In this document: positions 17,059 to 26,346 of the stretch, piece by piece
How the letters are laid out: each line of letters opens with the position of its first letter
How positions within the stretch are numbered: position 1 is the first letter of the stretch
Origin: Alteribacillus sp041949975
GTDB taxonomy: Bacteria > Bacillota > Bacilli > Bacillales > Marinococcaceae
DNA: 64,000 nucleotides
Reading direction: 5' to 3'
Assembly: GCF_041949975.1 (NCBI RefSeq)
Contig: NZ_JBHFQG010000001.1
Location: 186,001 to 250,000 of the forward strand
Program-made: the position numbers and the translations under genes
Notes under the pieces: generated by a model
Database searches by the model: none
The model's input: only the letters and a program-made list of their open reading frames with translations
What the model was told of the DNA's origin: nothing

Positions 17059-18519
17059 ATGGAACATTATGAAAGCTTGAATCAAAGCTATATCAACGGG
17101 AAGTGGGTTGAGGGAGCCAGTACAAACTCTTATGAAAATGTAAATCCTTATGACGATTCGGTGATAACGAAGTTTCAGCTTGCAACAAAAGACCAGCTTG
17201 CTGATGCTTTTGAAGCAGCCAAGAAAGCTCAGGAACAATGGGCTAAAACAACAGTAGATGAACGAAAAGCTGTCATCCAAAAAGCCGCTTATTATCTAAA
17301 AGAGCATAAAGAGGAAATTGTCCAAACGATTGTTAAAGAATCAGGCGGAACCATACTAAAAGGGAATGTGGAGCACCATCTTACGTTAGAAGTTTTGGAG
17401 GAAGCGCTGTATTATGCAGGGGAGCTGGACGAAGTACGAGAAGTCCCTGCTTCAGTAGAAGGAAAAGTAAACCAAATTCACAGGCTGCCTTTAGGAGTCA
17501 TTTCTTCGATTTCTCCGTTCAATTTTCCTATGAATTTGTCGATGAGAACCATTGTACCTGCGATTGCACTAGGCAACAGTGTCGTTCATAAACCAGATAT
17601 TCAAGTAGGACTCACTGGAGGGGTCATCCTAGCCAAAGCTTTTGAATACGCAGGCCTTCCAAAAGGGGTCTTCAACATGATCATAACCGACAGCCCGGAA
17701 ATTGGAGACGACATGCTGACAAACCCTGCTGCTCAGTTAATCAGCTTCACGGGTTCTACGGAAGTAGGAAAACATATAGGAGAGATTGCAGGCAGAAACT
17801 TAAAAAGAGTAGCTCTTGAACTTGGAGGAAACAGCCCGTTTGTCGTGTTATCGGATGCTGATGTAGACCAGGCTGTCAATGCTGCTGTATTCGGAAAATT
17901 CATTCATCAAGGCCAAATTTGCATGATCATTAATAGAATCATAGTACATCAAGACAAATACGAAACATTTGCGGAGAAGTTTGTTGAGAAAGTAAAAGCT
18001 CTGCCGTATGGGAATCCAGGTGATCCGAATACCGTAATTGGACCGCTTGTGAATAAGAAGCAAATGGAAAAAGCACTCGGATTTATTGAGGAAGCAAAGC
18101 GCGGTGGAGCGACGCCAGTTCTCGAAGGAAAAAGAGAAGGCAACGTTCTCGCTCCTTCCGTGTTTACCAATGTAGAAAATAACAGCAAAGCAGCTCAATC
18201 CGAATTGTTCGGCCCTATTGCCTTGCTCATTAAAGCGCGGACAGATGAAGAAGCGATTGAGATGGCAAATGATACAGATCACGGTTTAAGTTCTGCTATT
18301 TTCACAAGTGACCTTAAAAAAGGAGAGCAATATGCTCTGGAGCTGGAAGCTGGAATGACTCATATCAACGATCAAACGGTAAACGATGCACCGAATATTC
18401 CGTTCGGTGGAAATAAACAAAGCGGATTAGGACGGTTTGGTAATCCATGGGTGGTCGATGAGTTTACTACAACAAAATGGGTTTCCATCCAGACGAAAAC
18501 ACGTCAATTTGCTTTTTGA
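17059..18519 (+). CDS. Aldehyde dehydrogenase (aromatic aldehyde type)
   Basis: A complete 486-residue NAD(P)-dependent aldehyde dehydrogenase. SPFNFPMNLSMR and KPDIQVGLTGG belong to the cofactor domain, FTGSTEVGKHIGE is the glycine motif, LELGGNSPF carries the general-base Glu, and the nucleophile Cys is in HQGQICMI. The C-terminus NDQTVNDAPNIPFGGNKQSG resembles benzaldehyde and vanillin dehydrogenases. An AAGGAG site precedes the ATG. It leads an operon with a TRAP transporter (48-base gap). It would oxidise the aldehyde made by the upstream ThDP enzyme or taken up by the transporter; substrate inferred. Confidence 0.92.
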   Translation: MEHYESLNQSYINGKWVEGASTNSYENVNPYDDSVITKFQLATKDQLADAFEAAKKAQEQWAKTTVDERKAVIQKAAYYLKEHKEEIVQTIVKESGGTILKGNVEHHLTLEVLEEALYYAGELDEVREVPASVEGKVNQIHRLPLGVISSISPFNFPMNLSMRTIVPAIALGNSVVHKPDIQVGLTGGVILAKAFEYAGLPKGVFNMIITDSPEIGDDMLTNPAAQLISFTGSTEVGKHIGEIAGRNLKRVALELGGNSPFVVLSDADVDQAVNAAVFGKFIHQGQICMIINRIIVHQDKYETFAEKFVEKVKALPYGNPGDPNTVIGPLVNKKQMEKALGFIEEAKRGGATPVLEGKREGNVLAPSVFTNVENNSKAAQSELFGPIALLIKARTDEEAIEMANDTDHGLSSAIFTSDLKKGEQYALELEAGMTHINDQTVNDAPNIPFGGNKQSGLGRFGNPWVVDEFTTTKWVSIQTKTRQFAF

Positions 18520-18566
18520 TATAGAGACCAGGTCGATTAATTCCCTTAAATAAAGGAGGAAAGATC

Positions 18567-19643
18567 ATGCCAAAAAAATTAGGTGTATTTGCAGCTGTAA
18601 TCCTCCTAGTAATGGCTGCTGTAGCTTGCGGCGGATATTCAAACCCTAACCAAGACGCTGGAGGATCAGCCGTAGCAACCGATAACCCTATAGCAGCAGA
18701 AATTGACCAAGCTTCTCAGCAAGGTCAGGATGAGGATACGTTAATCCTTCGTCTAGGCCACCAGACTCCAGAAGAAACGAACTATCATCGAGGATCTCTC
18801 CGATTTAAAAAACTAGTAGAAGAAAAGACAAATGGAGCAGTAAGAGTTGATATTTATCCTTTCCGTGAATTAGGAACAGATCGAGAGCTGCTTGAGGCTA
18901 TGCAATTTGGAACGCTTGACTTAGGAATGATTTCCGGGCCGCCCGTTTCAGGGTTCGCCCCCGAAGCTGCTGTACTGGATCTGCCCTATCTTTTTAAAGA
19001 TTGGGAGCATGTTAATGCATTTTTAGAATCCGATGTAATGGATGATTATAACGCCCTGACAGAAGAAGCAAATATAAAAACAATTGGCACTATGGCAAGA
19101 GGTTATCGGCATATAACTACAAGTGCAGGGCCTATTGAAACTCCAAATGATTTAAACGGGACTACCCTGCGTGTGATAGAAAGTTCAGTATATGTTGAAT
19201 CTTATGAAACGCTTGGAGCCAGTCCGCAAAGCATGAATTTTGGAGATGCCTATACAGCCCTAGAACAAGGAGCCATTGATGGACAGGAAAACACTACAGA
19301 CATTGTTTATGATGAAAACGTTTATGAGGTAAATAATCATGTTTCCAAAACAGGTATCCAGTTCGCTTTTGGTTTTTTAATGGCTAGTAAGGATAAATTT
19401 AATTCCTGGCCTGAAGATGTTCAGACAGCTGTTTTAGAGGCTTCTGAGGAAGCAATGGCTGAGACGAATGAGGAAAATGAAGTGCATGAAAAAGAGTACG
19501 AAGAGTTGTTGAAAGAAGAAGGAATGGAAATCCATCAAGTTAACAAAGAACCTTTCCGAGAAAAAGTAGAAAGTGTCTATCAAAACTGGAGAGAGAAACA
19601 TGGGGATAAGATGTTAAATAAAATTCAATCATTGGCTGAATAA
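18567..19643 (+). CDS. TRAP transporter solute-binding lipoprotein 1 (DctP type)
   Basis: A 358-residue extracytoplasmic binding protein with a lipoprotein signal ending AVAC (Cys21). Typical DctP features include LRLGHQTPEETNYHRGSLRF at the start of the mature domain, PYLF, and the conserved Arg region TTLRVIESSVYVESYETLGA with GEQGAIDGQEN-like sequence EQGAIDGQENT. It captures an organic acid and passes it to the DctQM membrane pair encoded next. AAAGGAGG precedes the ATG. Being in the aldehyde dehydrogenase operon points to an aromatic or 2-oxo/hydroxy acid ligand, which is inferred. Confidence 0.92.
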   Translation: MPKKLGVFAAVILLVMAAVACGGYSNPNQDAGGSAVATDNPIAAEIDQASQQGQDEDTLILRLGHQTPEETNYHRGSLRFKKLVEEKTNGAVRVDIYPFRELGTDRELLEAMQFGTLDLGMISGPPVSGFAPEAAVLDLPYLFKDWEHVNAFLESDVMDDYNALTEEANIKTIGTMARGYRHITTSAGPIETPNDLNGTTLRVIESSVYVESYETLGASPQSMNFGDAYTALEQGAIDGQENTTDIVYDENVYEVNNHVSKTGIQFAFGFLMASKDKFNSWPEDVQTAVLEASEEAMAETNEENEVHEKEYEELLKEEGMEIHQVNKEPFREKVESVYQNWREKHGDKMLNKIQSLAE

Positions 19644-19684
19644 CAAAAAATAACAGGTGACTTCTAGGAAAAGAGGTGAGAAGT

Positions 19685-20167
19685 ATGATCATACTAGATG
19701 GTATTAGTTATTGGATAGATAAAATTGTACGTATTCTTATTACGTCATTTTTGGTCGTTATGACAATTATTCTGGCTGTCCAAATTGTTGCACGCTCCAT
19801 GTTTCAAGGAGGGTTTGTCTGGACGGATGAATTGGCGAGGTACTTAATGATCTTCATTGTATTTCTCGGAGCAGCAGTAGCGACGAGAGATAGAAGTCAC
19901 ATTACGGTTTCTATATTTGAAGATTGGAAGCCGTCTCTCAAAAGGTGGCTGGCTCCTATTCAATGGATGGTGATGTTGGTATACGCAGGATTTATAGTGA
20001 AATTCGGTTTGGATACATTAGATATAGTTAGACATCAGTTATCTGTAAATATGGGAATCTCAATGGGATTCGTCTATATGGTATTGCCTATATCGGCTAT
20101 AGTAATCATCATTCACCTACTTGCTAGAATTGGGAAAAAAACACCAGAAAAAGAGGTGAAGGAATAA
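19685..20167 (+). CDS. TRAP transporter small permease 1 (DctQ type)
   Basis: A 160-residue four-helix membrane subunit of a sodium-driven TRAP transporter. Motifs VWTDELARYLMIFIVFLGAA and RDRSHITV are diagnostic of DctQ. The start is the ATG six bases after AGAGGTG; a GTG three codons earlier overlaps that site. It ends immediately before the large permease start with no gap, so the pair is co-translated. It joins the binding protein and the DctM subunit. Confidence 0.92.
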   Translation: MIILDGISYWIDKIVRILITSFLVVMTIILAVQIVARSMFQGGFVWTDELARYLMIFIVFLGAAVATRDRSHITVSIFEDWKPSLKRWLAPIQWMVMLVYAGFIVKFGLDTLDIVRHQLSVNMGISMGFVYMVLPISAIVIIIHLLARIGKKTPEKEVKE

Positions 20168-21433
20168 ATGGTTGTACTCTTTTTTGGAATTACCATTCTA
20201 TTATTTTTGCTAGGCGTGCCATTGGGGATTACGATCGGTATGTCATCTATTTTGTATATTGTACTGGCAGATATCACACCTATGATTATGATTCAGCGGC
20301 TTTTTACTGGAATAGATGTTTCTTCCTTGCTGGCAATCCCGTTTTTTATTCTAGCGGGAAATTTAATGTTAACTGGTGGATTAGCACAGCGTATTCTTGA
20401 TCTGGCAAATTCACTTATCGGGCGCAGTACAGGTGGCTTAGCCATGGTGACGGTTTTAGCTTGTATGTTCTTTGCTGCTATTTCAGGAAGTTCGATTGCA
20501 ACAGCTGCAGCACTGGGAACGCTTATGATACCTGCAATGGTGGAAAAAGGATATGACCGAAACTTTGCCACAGCAGTGGTCTCAACCGCAAGCCCGATGG
20601 GAGTTATTATTCCGCCAAGTATCACGTTAATTATTTATGGAAGTTTGTCTGGAGCCTCTATTTCGGATTTATATACAGCTGGCATTCCGGCAGGTATTAT
20701 CGTTGGAGCAGCCTTGCTTGGCGCTACGTATTTTATATCTAGAAAAAAAGGGTACCGGGGGACCGGAGAACCGTTTCAATTTAACGAATTTTGGACTGCT
20801 CTTTTACGTTCATTATGGGCATTAGGAACTCCAATAATTTTAATAGGAGGGGTGTTTTCAGGTATATTCACTCCGACAGAGTCCGGTGTAGCGGCTGTCG
20901 TCTACGCTGTGCTGATCGGAATGTTTGTATATAGAGAATTGAAAATAAAGCATTTAGGAAAAATATTTTTTGATTCTGCTAAAACAACAGCAACTATAAT
21001 GTTTATTGTCGCTAACGCTGCATTGTTTGCTTACGTACTTGCTTACGAAAACATACCTAGCATGCTGGTTTCCGGATTTCTTACCATGTCGGAAAACCCT
21101 ATCGTGATTCTTCTTATTATTAACATCATTTTACTGATTTTTGGTATGTTTATGGATACGATTGCGATTTTAGTTATCGTGGTTCCTATGTTTTTACCAG
21201 TCATTAACGCCTTGGGTATAGATCCTGTGTTGTTTGGTATTATTGTAGTGGTGAATACAGCAATCGGCATGTGCACGCCTCCATTTGGCGGAACTCTCTT
21301 AATAGCGACAAATACAGCTAAAACAAAATTGTTAAATACATCATTTAAATCTGGATATCCTATCATGTCGCTAATTATCGCCCTTCTATTAATTACGTAT
21401 GTACCAATTTTAGTTATGTTTTCGCTATGGTAA
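20168..21433 (+). CDS. TRAP transporter large permease 1 (DctM type)
   Basis: A 421-residue membrane protein with about twelve hydrophobic segments, the ion-coupled transport subunit. Conserved DctM motifs are FFAAISGSSIATAAALGTLM near residues 100-120, GVIIPPSITLIIYG, and MFTPTESG-like IFTPTESGVAAVVYA, with GMCTPPFGGTLLIA near the end. It directly follows DctQ. A MITE-like repeat separates it from the next gene, an NAD dehydrogenase, which may still share the transcript. Confidence 0.93.
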   Translation: MVVLFFGITILLFLLGVPLGITIGMSSILYIVLADITPMIMIQRLFTGIDVSSLLAIPFFILAGNLMLTGGLAQRILDLANSLIGRSTGGLAMVTVLACMFFAAISGSSIATAAALGTLMIPAMVEKGYDRNFATAVVSTASPMGVIIPPSITLIIYGSLSGASISDLYTAGIPAGIIVGAALLGATYFISRKKGYRGTGEPFQFNEFWTALLRSLWALGTPIILIGGVFSGIFTPTESGVAAVVYAVLIGMFVYRELKIKHLGKIFFDSAKTTATIMFIVANAALFAYVLAYENIPSMLVSGFLTMSENPIVILLIINIILLIFGMFMDTIAILVIVVPMFLPVINALGIDPVLFGIIVVVNTAIGMCTPPFGGTLLIATNTAKTKLLNTSFKSGYPIMSLIIALLLITYVPILVMFSLW

Positions 21434-21442
21434 AGGATACTA

Positions 21443-21617
21443 GGGCTGTCTCAAAAGGTTAGTTGGTTATCTAGCAATTGGAATATGCAAGACTCCACGG
21501 GAAAAGCGGAAGTGTGAAGACCTCGCAGTGAGTGTTTTTGCTCACGAGGAGCCGCCGCCCGCTGAAAGCGAGTATATTCAAGGTGCGGTTACCTAGAACT
21601 GACTATGGGACAGCTCC
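21443..21617. mobile_element. MITE-like repeat with imperfect inverted ends
   Basis: About 175 bases bounded by GGGCTGTCTCAAAAGG and, inverted, TGGGACAGCTCC. The inside holds GACTCCACGGGAAAAGCGGAAG and CCGCCGCCCGCTGAAAGCGAG, words found in a widespread non-coding Bacillaceae repeat. It carries no transposase. It is inserted between the DctM gene and the dehydrogenase gene. Mobility is inferred from its ends only. Confidence 0.55.
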
Positions 21618-21640
21618 AGTTCTTTATAAGGAGGTAAAAA

Positions 21641-22570
21641 ATGAGCAAGATCACCATTATTGGGGGAGCTGGCACACTTGGCGCTGCAGCTGCTTTTTCG
21701 CTTGCTTCTCATGAAAATATAGATGAAATCTGCATGATCGATATTAATGAAAATCTATTAAAAAATCAAGTTATGGATCTACAAAATGCCTATCCAGCAA
21801 AGGTACTGTATGCTGGTTCTTATAGAGATTTAGTTCATACCGATATCGTTATCATCACTGCTGGAATTCCAAACCGGAATGACATTACTTCCCGCTGTGA
21901 GTTTCTGGATGGAAACATTAAACTATTTAAAGAATTTGGGGAAAACATTCAAACATACGCGCCAGAAGCTTTAATCATTACAGCTTCTAATCCACTAGAC
22001 CTTTTAAATTATTATCTTTATGAAAACTATGATTTTCATCCGCGTCAGTTGGCGGGGTATACACTTAATGATTCTTTTCGCTTTGAATGGGCACTTCGGG
22101 AAGCATTGGATGTACCAGCAAAAGACTCTCTTTTTACTCCGGTTTTAGGAGAGCACGGAGAGTCGCAAGTCCCTGTTTTCAGTCAAGTCACAAGAAGCGG
22201 CCGCTCTTTTGAAATGGCTGCTTCGACTCAAGAAAGCATTAGAAAAAAGCTTAAAAGCTGGTTTCGTGATTTTAACTCTTTAAAAATAAATCGAACAACC
22301 GGCTGGACGACGGCTGCAGGGATTCGTACTATGGTTGAAAAAATGCTTCAGCAAGAATTGTCGGAAATGATAGGATCCGCCATATTTAGAGGAGAATATG
22401 GCTTTCATGGTATTAGCATGGGGGCGCCTTTATTAGTAAACAATCAAGGTGTTCAGCAGGTGCAGGAATGGACGTTAACCCCAGCAGAAAAAGAAAATTA
22501 CGCCCATTCTGCTCATGTTCTGAAGGCTTCTATTGAAAAAATGAAAGAAGCAGAAGGAGGAAGTCTATGA
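21641..22570 (+). CDS. Lactate/malate dehydrogenase-family protein
   Basis: A 309-residue NAD-dependent 2-hydroxyacid dehydrogenase of the LDH/MDH fold. Rossmann motif IIGGAGTLGAAAAFSL, then ITAGIPNR, the conserved ASNPLDLL and the catalytic His in GEHGES are present. The LDH/MDH-type Asp-Arg pair appears as NDSFRFEW, with Asn before Asp. The residue at the substrate-selecting loop (NRNDITSRCEF) differs from classic LDH and MDH, so the acid it acts on may be unusual. AAGGAGG precedes the ATG. Its stop overlaps the start of a broken PanE-like gene. In context it may oxidise an imported hydroxy acid. Confidence 0.8.
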   Translation: MSKITIIGGAGTLGAAAAFSLASHENIDEICMIDINENLLKNQVMDLQNAYPAKVLYAGSYRDLVHTDIVIITAGIPNRNDITSRCEFLDGNIKLFKEFGENIQTYAPEALIITASNPLDLLNYYLYENYDFHPRQLAGYTLNDSFRFEWALREALDVPAKDSLFTPVLGEHGESQVPVFSQVTRSGRSFEMAASTQESIRKKLKSWFRDFNSLKINRTTGWTTAAGIRTMVEKMLQQELSEMIGSAIFRGEYGFHGISMGAPLLVNNQGVQQVQEWTLTPAEKENYAHSAHVLKASIEKMKEAEGGSL

Positions 22571-23421
22571 AAATTGCGATCGCAGGAGCGGGTGCAATGG
22601 GGAGCCGGTTGGGTTTTTTGCTTCATGACGCAGGCAATGAGGTCGTCCTCCTGGATAATTGGGAAGAACATATAAACACGATTCAATCCCGAGGGCTTGA
22701 AGTTCTGAATGAAGAAGGACGTTCTGTAAAAAGGTAAAAGCTTATGTTCCGCAACACTGCAGGAACGTTTGGTTTGCTTATTATTTTGACAAAAGCAATG
22801 CAGACACCGACTATGCTAAAGAATGCAAGCATCTGTTAAAAGAAGACATGAAGGTGCTGACATTGCAAAATGGACTAGGAAATATAGAAATCATCCAATC
22901 ATTTGTGCCAAGAGACAAGGTTATTGCCGGTGTTACAACATTAGCTGCAAGATTAGTTCAGCCTGGAGAGGTAGAAGCTTTCGGATCAGGGGATACGGAA
23001 GTTATGCAAATAGATGGCAGGGAAACTTCTTTCGTGTCTGCTGTCGTTGAAACTTTTAACGATGCAGGAATTCATACTTCTATTACTAAAAAATGTCATG
23101 CAAAGTATCTGGCAGAAAGCAGCTTTTAATTCTGTTCTCAATCCGTTATGCACCTTAATGCAGAGTCCTGTTGCTGCAGAAGGAAGCTACTCTGGCATTG
23201 ATAGCATATTGGAAGAGCTGCTTCATAAGATTCTAATGGTAGCAGAAGCAGAAGGAGTACCACTAGAAAAAGAAAAAATAAAACAGATTATCCACGGTGT
23301 GTTTGACCCTGACATGTCCGGAAAACACATTTCTTCCATGTATCATGATATACAGAACAGCAGAAAAACAGAGATAGAATATTTGAATGGAGCTATTTTA
23401 GAGAAAGCAGAAAAGCAATAA
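22567..23421 (+). pseudogene. Ketopantoate-reductase-like (PanE/ApbA family), several frameshifts
   Basis: The start MKIAIAGAGAMGSRLGFLLH is a normal PanE/ApbA Rossmann motif, but the frame stops at 22735-22737. Further family sequence continues in other frames: GLLIILTKAMQT near 22770-22805, KEDMKVLTLQNGLGNIEIIQ from 22848, and after 23085 VMQSIWQKAAFNSVLNPLCT to the end. At least three single-base shifts are needed to rebuild the protein. The gene overlaps the preceding dehydrogenase gene, showing it was once in the operon. Members reduce 2-oxo acids with NADPH. It looks inactivated; repeated indels make one sequencing error an insufficient explanation. Confidence 0.8.
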
Positions 23422-23790
23422 ATTAATGTACCATCTCATCTCTATGTTAGAAGAAATCTCATTTGCAAAATAAATATCCAAGCAATGGGAAGTGGGGCCT
23501 GACCTCCTGAATGTGCCTGAATGTGAAGGACACGAGCGAAAAACCTTCGTATTGAAGAACCTGCCCCTGATGTTAATCGAGCAGAACTGTTATATGGAGT
23601 TCGCGCGGACATGTATTCCGTTATTATCCTCATTTTCTCTCTATGGAAGTGTTACGCGGACCGTGGTTCCGTTATTTGCTGTAAAACAGCTAATAACGGA
23701 ACGAGGGTCCTCGGCCTCCTCAATTTAGACCATTTTTGGACCCTGCATCACATTAAACGGGCTGCCCGTTTTGCCCAGCGGCCGTCCCCT
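23422..23790. other. Gene-free stretch containing hairpin repeats
   Basis: Between the broken PanE gene and the convergent IclR gene no supportable gene is seen. The stretch holds repeat family B copy 2 (23605-23715). Short open frames here run through the repeat and lack ribosome sites. Confidence 0.6.
23605..23715. repeat. Intergenic hairpin repeat, family B, copy 2
   Basis: GCGGACATGTATTCCGTTAT is followed by a second unit GCGGACCGTGGTTCCGTTAT and its inversion. The strongest part is a 17-bp stem with one mismatch, GTTCCGTTATTTGCTGT (23666-23682) against ACAGCTAATAACGGAAC (23686-23702), around AAA. The flanking GGACC and GGTCC extend it. There is no T-run, so it is not a classic terminator. 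It shares words with 3652-3751. Confidence 0.65.
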
Positions 23791-24564
23791 TCATGTATAG
23801 GATCCATCCAAAAATGCGGACATTTCTTTTCCTTTTTCTATAATAAATTGAGTCATAGGGTCCTCTAACGTAGTTGGAATTCTATGAGAGAAGCCTACTA
23901 CAGTTACGGTGCCGACGATTGCTTGGTTAAAATCTAAAATAGGAACGGCAAGAGATGATACAGAAGGAGTAATAGGTTCACTTGCAAAAGCAACCCGGTA
24001 TTTTTCAATTTGCTTTTTATTCTCCTTCAACTCTTCCTGCTGAGGTTTTTCGAGCTTTTGAAACTCTTCGCTCGCCCAGTTTTCCATTATTTCATTTGGA
24101 TACGTATACGCCAGCTTCCCTGTCGAAGAAAAAAGCGGCAGTAATGTTCCAATTTGAGCCCCTACATTAAGCGTTTGCTTGTTATGGAGCATTTTAACTA
24201 CAAGCGGACCTCTTTCTGTAGCGCACGCATAAAGAACCGTTTCATTAGTTTCGTCTCTTAGTTGTTTTAAGTAAGGTGTAATTTGTTCAATAACATTTTC
24301 TTGATCGACAGCTTGAAAACCATATTCGGCCAGCTTAGGCCCCATATAATATTCACCCGTAAAAGGGTTGCGATAAAGCATGCCCAACGCCGTTAACGTA
24401 TTTAAATATTTGTATAAATTATTTTTTGAAAGAGAAAGTTCTTTAAAGATATCGTTATACTTCAGCGGTCTGTTTTTCTTCGAAATCACCTCTATAATAG
24501 ATAATCCAACCTGAAGGGATTGAATCATTTCTGTTTTCTTGAATTCTTTTTTTGCATATTCCAT
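23791..24564 (-). CDS. IclR-family regulator 1
   Basis: A 257-residue IclR protein: N-terminal winged helix (LQVGLSIIEVISKKNRPLKY, then LSKNNLYKYLNTLTALGMLY) and C-terminal effector domain (VLYACATERGPLVVKM, PLFSSTGKLAYTYP, SSLAVPILDFNQAIVGTVTV). It is divergent from the second TRAP operon. A 27-base palindrome across that operon's start point, and a copy before the downstream FAH gene, are likely its operators. Its closest relative in the window is the IclR gene at 47591. It probably responds to the transported acid or a gentisate-pathway metabolite. Confidence 0.92.
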   Translation of the reverse strand: MEYAKKEFKKTEMIQSLQVGLSIIEVISKKNRPLKYNDIFKELSLSKNNLYKYLNTLTALGMLYRNPFTGEYYMGPKLAEYGFQAVDQENVIEQITPYLKQLRDETNETVLYACATERGPLVVKMLHNKQTLNVGAQIGTLLPLFSSTGKLAYTYPNEIMENWASEEFQKLEKPQQEELKENKKQIEKYRVAFASEPITPSVSSLAVPILDFNQAIVGTVTVVGFSHRIPTTLEDPMTQFIIEKGKEMSAFLDGSYT

Positions 24565-24664
24565 ATCCTTTCAACACCCCTTTAACCCATAATAGCATAT
24601 CTTTTTCCACATCCCCTTCATTATCTTTTTCAATATATAAACATTTCATAAATTTGAAATTAGA

Positions 24665-24724
24665 TTGACAGATGTAAGGGTATACATATACTCTGAATAT
24701 ATAGTGTACTAATTTCACTATATA
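24665..24724 (+). promoter_or_regulatory. Promoter and palindromic operator of TRAP operon 2
   Basis: TTGACA (24665-24670) and TATACT (24687-24692), spaced 16. Just downstream is a perfect inverted repeat, TATATAGTG (24698-24706), nine bases, CACTATATA (24716-24724). It would cover the start point, consistent with repression by the divergent IclR protein. Confidence 0.75.
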
Positions 24725-24760
24725 ATCAATAGTAGATTTTTAGAACGGGAGGGATCTTTC

Positions 24761-25798
24761 TTGAAGCAGCTTTCAACTAGGGTTATGACGGTTTTTATTA
24801 TGATAATGCTTCTTTCAGGCTGCAGCTATTCTGCATCGGTAGAAGAATCGGGACAGGCAAGTGACAGTCAGAGTATAAAAGAGAGAAGTTTTGTAACCGC
24901 TCACATTGTTCCGGAAGGTCATGTTTGGCATCAGAGTTTACTTGTTTTAGAGGAAGAACTGCAGCAGGCAACAGATGGGAAATGGGAACTTGATTTTTAC
25001 CCGCAAGGAGCGCTTGGCAATCAGAATGACATGTATCAACAGCTGCAAGTTGGATCGATTGACCTGTCTGTATTAGTAGGAGCAGAACTTAACAGTCACT
25101 CTGAAGCCTTTGCATCGTGGACGATGCCTTTCATTATGCGTGATCATGAAGATGCTTTTAGGATGGCTGAGACCAGCGAAGCTCATCAATTGTTTGAAAC
25201 TCTGGATGATGTCGAGGGAAGAGGATATTTTTTTGCAGGGATGCGCCATGTCCTGGCTAAAGATGGGCCGATTGAAGATATAGAAGATTTACATGGACAG
25301 TCTCTTCGAATCAGCCCAAGCCCTGCCATTACGGACTTTTGGCAGGAGTCTGGATCAGGACCTACGCCCGTACCGGCTGCTGATTTATATACTTCTTTCC
25401 AGACCGGTGTAGTAGATGCCATAGACATTGATTTGGATCTAATGATGAACAATGCTTATAACGACATTGGCACTTACTTCACACCTCTTAACCATATGAC
25501 CTGGCCGGGGGCTGTTTTATTAAATGAAGACCTTTGGAAAAGTTTCAGCAGGGAAGAAAAAGAGATATTTAATGAGGCTCTCGAACAAGCTATTGCGCAT
25601 AACAAACATGCAGTAATAGAAATGGAACAAAACTACATGAACGATTTTGAAGAGCAAGGGGGAACGATCAGCGAAATAGAAAACCTTGAGCCATTTTATG
25701 AAGTGGCGGAGAAAATACATGACAAGTATGGAGCTAGAAGCAAATATATTCAAAACTTCATCGATAAAGCAAAAGAGATTTCAGAGTATGATCGATAG
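24761..25798 (+). CDS. TRAP transporter solute-binding lipoprotein 2 (DctP type)
   Basis: A 345-residue binding protein. Signal peptide with lipobox LLSGC (Cys21), TTG start 7 bases after CGGGAGGG. Mature features include AHIVPEGHVWHQSLLVLEEE, FYPQGALGNQND and the Arg-containing ligand motif LHGQSLRISPSPAITDFWQE. The low-similarity ligand region differs from TRAP system 1, so a different substrate is expected. First gene of an operon (DctP-DctQ-DctM) that leads straight into the FAH-monooxygenase-DinB-dioxygenase genes, which suggests import of hydroxybenzoate or gentisate-type acids. Confidence 0.92.
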   Translation: MKQLSTRVMTVFIMIMLLSGCSYSASVEESGQASDSQSIKERSFVTAHIVPEGHVWHQSLLVLEEELQQATDGKWELDFYPQGALGNQNDMYQQLQVGSIDLSVLVGAELNSHSEAFASWTMPFIMRDHEDAFRMAETSEAHQLFETLDDVEGRGYFFAGMRHVLAKDGPIEDIEDLHGQSLRISPSPAITDFWQESGSGPTPVPAADLYTSFQTGVVDAIDIDLDLMMNNAYNDIGTYFTPLNHMTWPGAVLLNEDLWKSFSREEKEIFNEALEQAIAHNKHAVIEMEQNYMNDFEEQGGTISEIENLEPFYEVAEKIHDKYGARSKYIQNFIDKAKEISEYDR

Positions 25799-25812
25799 GA
25801 AGGTGAACGTGT

Positions 25813-26346
25813 ATGGTGCAGAAATTGGATCAATGGTTTTACCGCTCTAATAGAGTTCTTACAAAAATGGTAGAAATAGTTTGCATGATGAGTGTAGGGG
25901 CAATAGCGATTATTACCATTTTGGCTTTTATTTCAAGATATATATTACAGCAGCCTTTGGTAGGGACAGATGAATTAGCGTTGTTTCTCTTAATGTGGAT
26001 CACTTTTCTTGGAGCTTCTTTAAGCATAAGAAGAAATGACATGGTGGCGCTGTCTCTATTTAAAGATAAATTGAATAGTAAAAATAACTTAATTTTACAA
26101 ATGATTTTGCAGTCAATTATCTTCTGTTTTTCTATCTTAGGATTTTGGGTTGGGTGGCTGTGGCTTACCTCGTCCAGCATATGGGAAGCCGCCTCTGCAT
26201 CGCTGGAATTTCCATTATGGATTCCATCCGCTATTTTTCCCTTTACGATGCTTATTATGGCTATATTTACTCTCGAAAATATTTTGAATCATATGAAAAG
26301 ACTTAAAAAGATAAACAATGAAGGGGAAGAGGGAGAAGTATTATGA
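25813..26346 (+). CDS. TRAP transporter small permease 2 (DctQ type)
   Basis: A 177-residue small membrane subunit with about four hydrophobic helices. LVGTDELALFLLMWITFLGA and RRNDMVAL are the DctQ hallmarks. It begins 14 bases after the binding-protein gene and its stop overlaps the DctM start (ATGA). Confidence 0.92.
   Translation: MVQKLDQWFYRSNRVLTKMVEIVCMMSVGAIAIITILAFISRYILQQPLVGTDELALFLLMWITFLGASLSIRRNDMVALSLFKDKLNSKNNLILQMILQSIIFCFSILGFWVGWLWLTSSSIWEAASASLEFPLWIPSAIFPFTMLIMAIFTLENILNHMKRLKKINNEGEEGEVL

Noticed and set aside
18567..21433. Assigning TRAP system 1 to C4-dicarboxylates from the DctPQM names
   Set aside because: The family transports many organic acids, and the binding-protein sequence alone does not fix the ligand; neighbours point to aromatic or oxo/hydroxy acids instead.
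23492..23868. Overlapping plus-strand frames of about 80 codons
   Set aside because: They span repeat family B and run into the end of the minus-strand IclR gene. No ribosome sites or recognisable motifs.
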